DNA from: Flavobacterium selenitireducens | GTDB taxonomy: Bacteria > Bacteroidota > Bacteroidia > Flavobacteriales > Flavobacteriaceae | DNA: 64,000 bases | Direction of reading: 5' to 3' | Assembly (NCBI RefSeq): GCF_014748335.1 | Contig: NZ_JAAVIY010000007.1 | Span: 1-64,000, forward strand | Made by a program: the position numbers and the translations under genes | Notes under the pieces: model-generated | The model's database searches: none | The model's input: only the letters and a program-made list of their open reading frames with translations | Told to the model about the DNA's origin: nothing | In this document: positions 1-7,323 of the stretch, piece by piece | Layout: each line of letters begins with the position of its first letter | Numbering within the stretch: position 1 is the stretch's first letter

Positions 1-206
1 GGGGCGGCTGCGCCGCCCCGAACCTAAAAGATTGAAACGGGTCAGCCCGGCGGCGGCTCACAAAAAAACTCAATCAACTCCTGGCTTCCCGGCCGACGCA
101 ACGCCCAAAAAAAACAAACACACCTTTAAAAAACTTCAATTTTCTAAATGATTTAAAATAAAAAAATCCGCTGCAAAGCGGATTCTTACTGTCTTGCGAT
201 TTGCTA
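1..206. other. Left-edge intergenic stretch with strong hairpin
   Basis: No gene is visible. Positions 1-8 (GGGGCGGC) and 12-19 (GCCGCCCC) are a perfect 8-bp inverted repeat with a three-base loop. A weaker CGGG/CCCG pair lies near 39-50. The first hairpin lacks a following T run on the plus strand, so it is not a classic terminator in that direction. The rest is A-rich and leads into the terminator of the M20 gene. Confidence 0.5.
157..184 (-). terminator. Rho-independent terminator of the M20 peptidase gene
   Basis: The stem AATCCGC (165-171) pairs with GCGGATT (178-184) around a six-base loop. On the minus strand it is followed by a long T run (157-166). It lies 22 bases past the stop codon of the M20 gene. 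Confidence 0.8.
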
Positions 207-1595
207 TTATTTTGACAGTTCGACAAAATATTTGTAAAACAACGGAATGGTTTCGATCCCTTTTAGGTAATTAAAGATACCAAAATGTTCGTTCGGCGAA
301 TGGATCGCGTCCGAATCGAGCCCGAATCCCATCATGATCGTCTTGCTTTTGAGCTCTTTCTCAAAAAGCGCCACTATCGGAATCGAACCGCCAGAACGAA
401 CCGGGATTGGCTTGACGCCAAAACTTTCGTGATACGCTTTTGCCGCGGCTTGATAGCCGATAGAGTCTGTCGGAGTCACGTAACCCTGTCCGCCGTGGTG
501 AGGCGTGACTTTTACGGTTACTGATTTTGGCGCGATGGCCGTGAAATGTTTCGTGAACAATTCCGTGATTTCTTCCCAATCCTGATTCGGGACCAAACGC
601 ATCGAAATTTTAGCGAATGCTTTGCTTGCGATCACGGTTTTGGCGCCTTCTCCCGTGTAGCCGCCCCAAATTCCGTTTACGTCCAATGTCGGACGGATCG
701 AATTGCGTTCGTTCGTGACGTATCCCGCCTCTCCGTGTATATCGTCTATGTCGAGCGCTTTCTTGTAATTCTCAAGCGAAAACGGCGCCTTTGCCATTTC
801 GTCCCGCTCTTCGCGCGACAATTCCCCGACTTTGTCGTAAAATCCCGGAATCGTGATATGATTATTTTCGTCGTGAAGCGAGGCAATCATCTTGGCCAGG
901 ATGTTGATCGGATTCGCCACAGCGCCACCATAAAGCCCAGAGTGTAAATCGCGATTCGGGCCCGTGACTTCGACTTCGACGTAGCTCAATCCGCGCAAAC
1001 CGGTTGTGATTGACGGTTGCTGGTTGGAAATCATTCCCGTATCGGAAATCAGGATGACATCATTTTTTAGTTTTTCCTGATTGCGTTCTACAAACCAGCC
1101 CAAACTTTTCGAGCCCACTTCTTCCTCGCCTTCAATCATGAATTTTACGTTGCAAGGAAGGGTGTTCGTCCGGACCATGTACTCCAAGGCTTTTACGTGC
1201 ATGTACATCTGGCCTTTGTCGTCGCAGGCGCCACGCGCGAAGATCGCTCCTTCAGGATGTATTTCCGTTTTCTTGATGACGGGCTCAAAAGGAGGGGACG
1301 TCCACAAATCCATCGGATCTGGCGGTTGCACATCGTAGTGTCCGTAAACCAGGACGGTCGGCAGGTTTGGGTCGATGATTTTTTCGCCATATACAATCGG
1401 ATAACCCGGCGTATCGCAAATCTCAACCTTGTCGCAACCCGCCTCCTCAAGGCTTTTTTTCACGGCTTCACTCATGTCGATAACATCTTGTGAGTAAGCG
1501 CTATCGGCCGAAACCGATGGTATTTTTAGTAATTCTATAAGTTCGCTGATGAATCTGTCCTTGTGCTGCTGCACGTAAGGTCGTATGTCGTCCAT
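207..1595 (-). CDS. M20 family dipeptidase
   Basis: Cytoplasmic zinc metallopeptidase of the M20/CNDP dipeptidase type, expected to hydrolyse dipeptides or small peptides. The 462-residue length fits the family. The metal and catalytic motifs are visible: GHYDVQP at 85-91 (H86 ligand, D88), RGACDDKG at 121-128 (bridging Asp), EGEEEVGS at 155-162 (catalytic Glu and ligand), a DTGM stretch near 185, the dimerisation-domain RDLHSGLYGG, and a C-terminal HSPNE that carries the last ligand His. There is no signal peptide. The start at 1595 is supported by a perfect -7 element TAAATTTG (1619-1626, minus) 23 bases upstream. The gene stands alone, with its own terminator. The exact substrate cannot be told from the sequence. 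Confidence 0.93.
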   Translation of the reverse strand: MDDIRPYVQQHKDRFISELIELLKIPSVSADSAYSQDVIDMSEAVKKSLEEAGCDKVEICDTPGYPIVYGEKIIDPNLPTVLVYGHYDVQPPDPMDLWTSPPFEPVIKKTEIHPEGAIFARGACDDKGQMYMHVKALEYMVRTNTLPCNVKFMIEGEEEVGSKSLGWFVERNQEKLKNDVILISDTGMISNQQPSITTGLRGLSYVEVEVTGPNRDLHSGLYGGAVANPINILAKMIASLHDENNHITIPGFYDKVGELSREERDEMAKAPFSLENYKKALDIDDIHGEAGYVTNERNSIRPTLDVNGIWGGYTGEGAKTVIASKAFAKISMRLVPNQDWEEITELFTKHFTAIAPKSVTVKVTPHHGGQGYVTPTDSIGYQAAAKAYHESFGVKPIPVRSGGSIPIVALFEKELKSKTIMMGFGLDSDAIHSPNEHFGIFNYLKGIETIPLFYKYFVELSK

Positions 1596-1618
1596 GAAGG
1601 ATAAAATTGGTTAATCCC

Positions 1619-1626
1619 CAAATTTA
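1619..1626 (-). promoter_or_regulatory. -7 promoter element of the M20 gene
   Basis: TAAATTTG on the minus strand matches the Bacteroidota -7 consensus TAnnTTTG at every fixed base. It lies 23 bases before the ATG at 1595. No clear -33 TTTG was found at the usual spacing. Confidence 0.6.
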
Positions 1627-1662
1627 GGAAAAACAATTAAATGAATTTTTTTGACAAAACCG

Positions 1663-1692
1663 TTTGAAAATATAATTCTATGTGTATATTTG
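1663..1692 (+). promoter_or_regulatory. Promoter of tRNA-Leu
   Basis: A -33 TTTG (1663-1666) is followed after 18 bases by a perfect -7 TATATTTG (1685-1692), then a GC-rich GCACCC. The 13-base TATATTTGCACCC is identical in the tRNA-Phe promoter in this window. Confidence 0.8.
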
Positions 1693-1728
1693 CACCCACC
1701 AAAGCAGCAGTCATGTTGCGCCATCAAC

Positions 1729-1810
1729 GCGGGTGTGGTGAAATTGGTAGACACGCCAGACTTAGGATCTGGTGCCGCAAGGTGTGTAGGTTCGAGTCCT
1801 ATCACCCGCA
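1729..1810 (+). tRNA. tRNA-Leu (anticodon UAG)
   Basis: An 82-nt class II tRNA. The acceptor stem GCGGGTG pairs with CACCCGC, with discriminator A at 1810. The anticodon stem CCAGA/TCTGG encloses loop CTTAGGA (anticodon TAG). The T arm GGTTCGAGTCC is canonical, and a long variable arm is present as expected for tRNA-Leu. CCA is not encoded. It reads CUA and, by wobble, other CUN codons. Confidence 0.97.
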
Positions 1811-1811
1811 C

Positions 1812-1841
1812 AAAGCCTCTCAATCGGGAGGCTTTTTTTAT
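1812..1841 (+). terminator. Terminator of tRNA-Leu
   Basis: AAGCCTC and GAGGCTT form a 7-bp stem around an eight-base loop, directly after the tRNA, followed by a T run. Confidence 0.85.
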
Positions 1842-1904
1842 TTCAATACTTTTTATTTTGGCGTTGCGGCGCACTGTTCTTTTCGATGATATTCAAATAT
1901 GGTG

Positions 1905-2043
1905 ATGCGCCGCCGGGCTGTCCGCTAAAGTCCTCGCGAAAATCGCGTGTTTGCATCCTATGATCGACTCAAGTTATCTAATGTTTTCCGCTGCCAGCTT
2001 CAGGATTTTCGCTGTGGGCTATCGCTTCCATCTCTAACGCGAA
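1905..2043. repeat. Degenerate copy of a dispersed intergenic repeat
   Basis: Contains GGGCTGTCCGCTA near one end and GGGCTATCGCTTCCATCTC with TAACGCG near the other. The same paired modules recur at 11081-11182 and, more loosely, at 6766-6909 and 23525-23665. The inner part has decayed. There is no convincing ORF. Confidence 0.5.
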
Positions 2044-2124
2044 TATTCGGAACCACAGTTTGTTAAAATGAAAATCGTATAACCGAGAATTGTTTTTGTG
2101 TAAATCGAATTAACAGTTGGGAAC

Positions 2125-2132
2125 TACTTTTG
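2125..2132 (+). promoter_or_regulatory. -7 element of the small orphan gene
   Basis: TACTTTTG fits TAnnTTTG fully and ends 18 bases before the ATG at 2151. It overlaps an in-frame upstream TTG codon, which rules that codon out as a start. Confidence 0.65.
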
Positions 2133-2150
2133 TCTAAAAGTCAAGGAACC

Positions 2151-2447
2151 ATGAAAACGCAGAATTTGATCCTAAAGTGTAATGAGAGCCAGATGCCTAA
2201 CGAGAAGGATTTCAACGAGTTCGTCTTCAGGCAGCTCGACAATGCCAACGTGAACTATTGCGGGACGACCGCAACGGAGTGTAAGATAAATAGCCCGTCT
2301 AACGGGATTTTGCTGAACTTCCATTTCAAGCACCCATTCGAAATTGACGAAGAAAGCGCACTTGAAAAAGTTACCTGGGCATTCTACAAACGTCAGATTG
2401 AAAAAATAAATTCTAAAAAGGGAGAAATCGAGATATTTCTATCCTGA
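2151..2447 (+). CDS. Orphan small protein, family A copy 1
   Basis: A 98-residue protein that I do not recognise. It has no signal peptide or membrane segment. The start is ATG 2151, because the only longer in-frame option (TTG 2130) lies inside the -7 promoter element. The layout suggests a small alpha/beta fold: an N-terminal strand ending in ILKC, a helix, a NVNYCG stretch, a strand with FHFKH, an acidic ESALEKV helix, and a final GEIEIFL strand. It aligns over its whole length with the protein at 46098-46412, which shares IKC, N-(I/V)-x-Y-x-G, F-x-FKH, (H/S)AL-x-x-(I/V), K-x-IN-K and a last hydrophobic strand. The gene is monocistronic, with its own promoter and terminator. Its function is unknown; a regulatory or adaptor role is only a guess. 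Confidence 0.75.
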   Translation: MKTQNLILKCNESQMPNEKDFNEFVFRQLDNANVNYCGTTATECKINSPSNGILLNFHFKHPFEIDEESALEKVTWAFYKRQIEKINSKKGEIEIFLS

Positions 2448-2450
2448 TTG

Positions 2451-2477
2451 AAAGCCCGCAACGCAGCGGGCTTTTTT
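2451..2477. terminator. Bidirectional terminator
   Basis: AAAGCCCGC and GCGGGCTTT form a 9-bp stem with an AACGCA loop. It lies three bases past the stop of the plus-strand small gene and abuts the stop codon (2476-2478) of the minus-strand small ORF, so it can serve both. Confidence 0.85.
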
Positions 2478-2661
2478 ATGTCTCCGAAATCGCTGTTTTT
2501 GTAGAGATGCGCTTTAGTGTCTCCCCGGGTTTAACGCGTATTGTCCCAATTCCGCAATCCAAACCTACCGAATCCTTCTCGATGAAGTAATTGAGTTCGC
2601 ATTCTATTCCCGCATTGCAGGTGATGTAGAATTGATGCAAATTGTGATCCTCGGAAAACAT
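2476..2661 (-). CDS. Possible small protein behind a pentanucleotide repeat
   Basis: A 61-residue ORF that I do not recognise. The codon choice (TTC, ATC, TAC, GAG) resembles neighbouring genes, and its stop abuts a bidirectional terminator; both points favour a real gene. The reading frame is also open upstream of the ATG into the (GAAAA)n tract at 2672-2696. If that tract lost one 5-base unit, the ORF 2604-2852 on the same strand would read into this one and give a protein of about 120 residues. This may therefore be the 3' part of a phase-variable or frameshifted gene. No -7 element is seen close to either start. Confidence 0.4.
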   Translation of the reverse strand: MFSEDHNLHQFYITCNAGIECELNYFIEKDSVGLDCGIGTIRVKPGETLKRISTKTAISET

Positions 2662-2671
2662 ATAATCATTC

Positions 2672-2696
2672 CTTTCTTTTCTTTTCTTTTCTTTTC
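2672..2696. repeat. Pentanucleotide microsatellite (TTTTC)n
   Basis: Four perfect TTTTC units are preceded by a partial one (CTTTC). On the minus strand this is a GAAAA tract 10 to 35 bases upstream of the ATG at 2661 and inside the 3' end of the ORF 2604-2852. Tracts of this kind are known to slip during replication. Confidence 0.85.
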
Positions 2697-2852
2697 AAGC
2701 CATCGGTACACGTTCGCATCCCGCTTCGAATCGGTTAAACCTCTACGTAAAACGGGAGTTTTTTGTCTCCCATCGAAAGTTTCTCGAATCTCAATCGCGT
2801 CAAAATGCAACCGTTTTCTGTCGTAAATTACGTGTGACGAGACATAGTTCAT

Positions 2853-3159
2853 GAAAGCAAGCGTTTAGACATTGAACACAATATTGGGCGGTTCCATTAT
2901 GTGCGAAGCGTCTTCCGTCAAATACTTCCGTAACGTTGGAACGTTTTTGGACGGTAGCCGAAATCGCGGCCAACAGCACAAATAACCTTGCTATCACATT
3001 GAATCGTATAGAAATAGGTTAGGTATTTTGAGATCTTGCCCGACGCCTCCAATTATGAGAACACGATGCTTCCGAGCGCATCCGGCATTCTAACGTCCAC
3101 GGATAGTCAAATCACTAATTGCCGACCGGTTATTTCATCTGGTTTCAAATGCGGACTAT
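2853..3159. other. Intergenic stretch with no recognised gene
   Basis: About 300 bases between the small ORFs and the DUF885 gene. Short ORFs here are not convincing: no promoter element, no recognised domain. No clear terminator for the DUF885 gene was seen. Confidence 0.5.
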
Positions 3160-4932
3160 CTATTTGTTCTTCGCGATCCAGGCATCGATTTTCCTTTCGA
3201 GCAAAGCCAAAGGCATCACGCCACTTTCAAGGATTCTCGCGTGAAACTCGCGTATGTCGAATTTTTGACCCAACGCTTTCTCGGCTTTTTTGCGCAGCTC
3301 AATAATTTTGAGTTGTCCGATTTTATATGACGTAGCTTGCCCTGGCATCGCCATGTAGCGCTCGACTTCCATTACGATACCGTCGGCTGGTTCGGCTTCG
3401 TTCTCCATCTTGAACTGTATGGCTTGTTCACGCGTCCATCCTTTCCAATGCAATCCGGTGTCGACCACAAGCCTCGTGGCGCGCAGCATTTCACTTCCGA
3501 GCATTCCAAAATATTGGTAAGGATCGTTATAAAGTCCAAGTTCTTTTCCAAGACTTTCGGTGTACAACGCCCAACCTTCGCCCTCGGCCCCAAACCAGGC
3601 AAATTTCCTAAAATCGGGCAATTCCTTATTCTCCTGTTGAAGCGAAATCTGGAAGTGGTGACCAGGAATGGCTTCGTGAAGAAAAAGGTCTTCATCTGCG
3701 TAATAGTTATAATTCTTGACATCCGGAATCGGGACATAAAATATTCCGGGCCGCGAACCATCAGCCGCACCTTGGACATATTCCGCTGAAGCGCTTTTTT
3801 CGCGAAAAGCTTCCGTACGCCTGATCTCAAAAGGCGTTTTCGGCTGAAGCGAAAAGAATTTGTCCACGTTTGGTTCGATGATATTGTGGATGCGCTCGAA
3901 ATTGGCAATTACTTCTTCGGGTTTCGAAAAGGGCTTCAGTTCCTTTTTCTCGCGTACATGGTTGAAAAATTCCTTGATGTCGCCTTTAAAACCGACCTGG
4001 GATTTGACCTTTTCCATTTCGGATTTAATTCGCGCAACTTCTTTCAATCCCAGTTCGTGGATCTCATCCGGCGTCATTTTCGTGGTTGTCCATTGCTTGG
4101 CGTAAACCCGGTAAATGTCGTTCCCGAAAGGCAAAGCGCCGTATCCGCTGGTGTTGCGCGAAGCCGGCAGGTATTCCTGTTTGAGGAAGTCGACGACCTG
4201 TTTGAATTTCGGCTCTAGTTGCTCTTTTATGGTTTTGGTGTAAGCGTCCGTTAGTTCTTTTTTTGTCGGCTCGGAAAGGTCTTTGGGAAGTGTTTTGATC
4301 GTTGTGTAAAAAAGATTGTCCTCGACCTTCGCGGTTATCATGTCTTCAAATTGAGGAATCACTTTGACGGTAAGCGATCTCGGTAGCACTACGCGTTGTT
4401 GCAGGCCTTTTTTCATGTAAACCAATGCGGAATCCATCCAAACCGAATACAATTCCATGCGCTTAAGAAAGTTGCGATAATCCTGCTCCGTCTTAAAAGG
4501 CTGTGCGGATTCGCCTCCGGCCAATTGTCCCATCGTCAGGTGCGTGCCGTAAAATTGGTTGATCGGCAAAAGGTTCGTCGGCGATTTCAATAAGTCCAAA
4601 CCAATTTCGGTTTCCCATTTTATGATGTCGAAGCTGATTTTTTCTTCTGCCGAAAGCGACGTAGTGTCGGTCAACGCCAGTTCGGACTGGTACTTTTCGA
4701 AGAATTTTTTCTGCTCCGCCCGGTACGAATCCGTCATTTCAAAGACAAGCTGGTCGTTATACTGGCTTTGCCCGTTAAGCGTCGCATCGAGCGGATTCAA
4801 TTTGTTTTTGTCGTCGAAGTAGTTTTTCGTCAATGTGGTGAAGTCCATCTGTTTGTCTTCCGATTTCTTACAACTTCCCAAAAGTACTGTCATCGCTATT
4901 GCAGCTACAATTTTTGTGGTCAATTTCTTCAT
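3160..4932 (-). CDS. DUF885 family lipoprotein, putative metallopeptidase
   Basis: A 590-residue exported lipoprotein. The N-terminus has a basic start, a hydrophobic stretch and a lipobox LLGSC with the lipidated Cys at 21. The DUF885 signature HEAIPGHH at 419-426 resembles a zinc-binding HExxxGH motif, and the family is generally taken to be metal-dependent peptidases. Length and overall layout fit full-length DUF885 proteins. It should sit in the periplasm or on the outer membrane. The start lies one base past the stop of the SnoaL-like gene, so the two are probably co-transcribed and coupled. Substrate is unknown. Confidence 0.9.
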   Translation of the reverse strand: MKKLTTKIVAAIAMTVLLGSCKKSEDKQMDFTTLTKNYFDDKNKLNPLDATLNGQSQYNDQLVFEMTDSYRAEQKKFFEKYQSELALTDTTSLSAEEKISFDIIKWETEIGLDLLKSPTNLLPINQFYGTHLTMGQLAGGESAQPFKTEQDYRNFLKRMELYSVWMDSALVYMKKGLQQRVVLPRSLTVKVIPQFEDMITAKVEDNLFYTTIKTLPKDLSEPTKKELTDAYTKTIKEQLEPKFKQVVDFLKQEYLPASRNTSGYGALPFGNDIYRVYAKQWTTTKMTPDEIHELGLKEVARIKSEMEKVKSQVGFKGDIKEFFNHVREKKELKPFSKPEEVIANFERIHNIIEPNVDKFFSLQPKTPFEIRRTEAFREKSASAEYVQGAADGSRPGIFYVPIPDVKNYNYYADEDLFLHEAIPGHHFQISLQQENKELPDFRKFAWFGAEGEGWALYTESLGKELGLYNDPYQYFGMLGSEMLRATRLVVDTGLHWKGWTREQAIQFKMENEAEPADGIVMEVERYMAMPGQATSYKIGQLKIIELRKKAEKALGQKFDIREFHARILESGVMPLALLERKIDAWIAKNK

Positions 4933-4933
4933 T

Positions 4934-5287
4934 TTATCCGTGATAAACGCGCGAAGCGATGATTTTTCCGTTTTCTACCTCGAGGACCTCCGCGACGAGC
5001 AGGTCATCTTCGCCTTCGAGCTCGCGTACGTACTCCATAAAAACCTGTCGTTCATCTGCCGTTAGCGACGTTATTTTGTAAAACAGTGTCGGCAGCCTGT
5101 CGAACGCATCGCGCCACCAGCCCCGCATAGCCTCTTTTCCGGTTACCAATCCGTTGGTTTCCGGTTGTCGGATTTTTAACTTAGGGCTATAATGTTTCGC
5201 TTTATCGTGATACAGCGAAAGCAATCGCTCGAGATCTTTCGCGTTGAAAGCATCCATCCATTCAACGGCTATGTGTTCTACGGACAT
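4934..5287 (-). CDS. SnoaL-like / NTF2-fold protein
   Basis: A 117-residue cytoplasmic protein of the SnoaL-like (nuclear transport factor 2) fold. It shows the usual N-terminal helix with WMDAFNAKD, then LLSLYHDKAK, then a curved sheet region ending in a GKIIASRVYHG strand. Such proteins bind small hydrophobic ligands or act as isomerases or hydrolases; the sequence does not say which. It is first in a two-gene unit with the DUF885 lipoprotein (one base between them). A near-consensus -7 TATTTTTA lies at 5305-5312 on the minus strand, 17 bases upstream. Confidence 0.85.
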   Translation of the reverse strand: MSVEHIAVEWMDAFNAKDLERLLSLYHDKAKHYSPKLKIRQPETNGLVTGKEAMRGWWRDAFDRLPTLFYKITSLTADERQVFMEYVRELEGEDDLLVAEVLEVENGKIIASRVYHG

Positions 5288-5326
5288 ATTCGTATTATTT
5301 TGCGTAAAAATACGGATTTGTCGGCA

Positions 5327-5629
5327 TCACGCCGCAGTTGATTCGGAATCCAACCACAAAAGTTCAGATAAGCATGGATTGGCCCGCATGATCAATTGCC
5401 ATTTTTGCCGCTCTTTCCAAGTCAGGATTTCATCTGCACGCGACCTGGCAAGTGCCGGATTTCGAAATGCCTCGAAATAAATCAGGTGGACCGGCTGCAT
5501 ATCCTTTGAAAATGCGGAACACGCCGTTTGACGGTGCTCCTGAAGGGCTTCGGTGAGGTTTTCTGCGGCGCCAACGTAAAGATAAGTGCGCGAGGCGTTG
5601 GTCAGGATGTAAAGAAAAGCGAACTGCAT
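5327..5629 (-). CDS. GIY-YIG superfamily protein
   Basis: A 100-residue protein with a single GIY-YIG nuclease-type domain of the small UvrC-N-like type (COG2827-like). The core YIL near the N-terminus and LYVG-containing segment (about 17-20) replace the usual GIY...YIG. An Arg in QEHR (near 33) and a Glu in a C-terminal ILTWKERQKW stretch match the family pattern. The LYVGAAENL segment has AA where most homologues have a polar T/N pair, so catalytic activity is uncertain. It stands alone, 39 bases downstream of the SnoaL start but in the same direction. Confidence 0.85.
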   Translation of the reverse strand: MQFAFLYILTNASRTYLYVGAAENLTEALQEHRQTACSAFSKDMQPVHLIYFEAFRNPALARSRADEILTWKERQKWQLIMRANPCLSELLWLDSESTAA

Positions 5630-5791
5630 GGCGTATATGTTTAGGTTAACAATTTACGCACATGCAGGTTGACGCAATTACAGATTTTCTGTACTTCTTG
5701 TTAAAATTTTGCGCGGCAGATATGAGTCTTGACGCCCGTAAATCCAGGAAGATAAAAGGTACAGGCGGCCGACGATATCCGGTAAGATAAT

Positions 5792-6697
5792 TTAGGAGTT
5801 GCGTAAGTTGATCACTTCCTGTTCGGTCAAAAACCTCCAGTTTCCACGCGGCAGGTTCTTCTTCGTCAATCCGGCAAACGAGACGCGATCTATTTTCAAT
5901 ACGTTATAGTCGAATTTTTCAAAAATGGCACGCACTACCTTGACGTTCGAAGTTCGGAGCTTTAAGCCGATCTCGGTCTTCGGGCTTCCTTCCACATAGG
6001 TAATTTCATCGATGTACAAACGATGTTCGTCGAGCTGGACGCCTCCCGCGATCTTCTCGAGGTCTTCGAACTTTAAATTTCGGTCGAGCGAAACCTGGTA
6101 AATTTTGAATGACTTTTGGTTCGGCTTTCCAAATTTTACGACCATATCGCTATCGTTCGTAAAAAGTAAAAGTCCGGTAGTCGTTTTGTCCATGCGCCCG
6201 ACCGGTTTCAAATTGCGGACTCCGCTCGCGTAAACGAGATCCAAAACGTTGTTCGCGCCTTTTTCCTCATCACCCGAAGTACTGAAATTCTTAGGTTTGT
6301 TGAGCAAGACGTATTCTTTGCGTTCGGGCGTTACCTGAACACCGTCAAAATTGACGACATCGCCGGGCTTTACCTGATAGCCCATTTCGGTAACCACGTT
6401 TCCATTGACTTTCACATTGCCGGACTGGATGTAGATGTCCGCATCGCGACGCGAGCACATGCCAGAGTTGGCGATGTATTTGTTCAAGCGGATTTCGTCC
6501 GGGTTTTTAGACGTCTTAGGCTTTGACGCAGGCGTCTCCTTTTTTGGCTTTTGGGTGCGTTTTGGCAAGGCAGGCTTGGCATCGCTACGATCGCTTTTCG
6601 CTCGGGTAGCGTCGCTCTTGGGCTTGGAGTAATTCGTGCGCCCGTCTTTTGAGCTGTTTTTAGCGAAGCGTTTGTTGTTTTGGTTCGGCTTGTCCAT
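5792..6697 (-). CDS. RsuA/RluB-type rRNA pseudouridine synthase
   Basis: 301 residues. An S4 RNA-binding domain (about 69-100, with LNKYIANSG and CSRRDAD) is followed by the pseudouridine synthase domain. The catalytic Asp is D170 in VGRMDKTTTGLL. It converts a uridine in ribosomal RNA to pseudouridine. The first ~66 residues are a Lys/Ser/Pro-rich disordered extension, common in Bacteroidota members and likely an RNA-contacting tail. The start is set at 6697 rather than 6745, because a perfect -7 element TATCTTTG (6712-6719, minus) falls between the two. The closest named choice would be rluB, but the target site cannot be told. Confidence 0.92.
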   Translation of the reverse strand: MDKPNQNNKRFAKNSSKDGRTNYSKPKSDATRAKSDRSDAKPALPKRTQKPKKETPASKPKTSKNPDEIRLNKYIANSGMCSRRDADIYIQSGNVKVNGNVVTEMGYQVKPGDVVNFDGVQVTPERKEYVLLNKPKNFSTSGDEEKGANNVLDLVYASGVRNLKPVGRMDKTTTGLLLFTNDSDMVVKFGKPNQKSFKIYQVSLDRNLKFEDLEKIAGGVQLDEHRLYIDEITYVEGSPKTEIGLKLRTSNVKVVRAIFEKFDYNVLKIDRVSFAGLTKKNLPRGNWRFLTEQEVINLRNS

Positions 6698-6711
6698 GCG
6701 GTAATTTTTTG

Positions 6712-6719
6712 CAAAGATA
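6712..6719 (-). promoter_or_regulatory. -7 element of the pseudouridine synthase gene
   Basis: TATCTTTG on the minus strand, followed by GCAAAAAATTA and the ATG at 6697 (14 bases between). It shares its downstream GCAAAAAAT with the mvaD and GDPD promoters. Confidence 0.75.
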
Positions 6720-7323
6720 CGCAAGGTTAAGGGTTTCGGTAACAACGATTCGCGATTTGTTGCTTGGAGCCAATCCCGCTGTGCGCTGCAATCTTTCTTG
6801 AAACGCGCGTTTTTGCGTCAAGCGCCGGTCGGCTTCCTTCGGTCGCCGCCGCCATTTGGCAAAAAACAGCGGGTTTCTTCAAAAGGATTTCCGCTTCCAT
6901 CGGGGCTAGACCTTTGCTACAAAGCAGTCAAATCCAAAATCAATGACTGATAGGACAAAGTTGAAGAACAGATTGGGCAGTCGCTTTTTGTAATCCGAAA
7001 TCAAATTTTTAGTTGATGCACTATCGCGCCCACCCATCGCAAATCTACACCAAAACCCAACACCTCCGCTACAGTTTTTCTATACGATTTCTTAATTCCA
7101 ACGTCAAACCCGAAACCGAATCGCAAGCCCGGTTCGCAAAACATCGAATCCTCGCTTTCGCAACCGTCCGAAAACGAATTCTCAATCCGCGGCCAATTTT
7201 AGAGTCCAACTTTTCACGGATGATTTCAAAAAACCTTTCCTGATCCGAATCATCTCAGGCCAAGAGCCATCATTTCAAAACAACGGATACTGAATTACAA
7301 ATGCCGAATAACGAACGTCGAAA
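6720..7323. other. 600-base gene-free stretch with one dispersed repeat
   Basis: Between the pseudouridine synthase promoter and the UbiA stop codon. It holds one copy of the hairpin repeat (6766-6909). The remainder (6910-7323) is low in information: short ORFs lack promoters and recognisable domains. No terminator for the UbiA operon was clear. Confidence 0.5.
6766..6909 (-). repeat. Dispersed hairpin repeat, copy 2
   Basis: Read on the minus strand it begins TAGCCCCGATGGAAGCGG, passes a GC-rich centre (GGCGGCGACCGAAGGAAGCC) and ends in CAGCGGGATTGGCTCC. The two ends are imperfect inverted repeats of each other: TCCTTTTGAAGAAAC near one end against GTTTCAAGAAAGATTG near the other. It is the same architecture as the copy at 23525-23665. 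Confidence 0.65.

Noticed and set aside
1..19. Hairpin at the window edge as a terminator
   Set aside because: No T run follows on the plus strand and the upstream gene is outside the window, so this cannot be decided.
1651..1905. ORFs across the tRNA-Leu gene
   Set aside because: They overlap a full tRNA and its terminator.
5327..5629. The GIY-YIG protein as a homing endonuclease
   Set aside because: It is a free-standing single-domain protein of the common housekeeping-like type, not in an intron or intein.
7013..7243. A 76-residue plus-strand ORF in the gene-free stretch
   Set aside because: No promoter element, no homology, and basic composition without structure.
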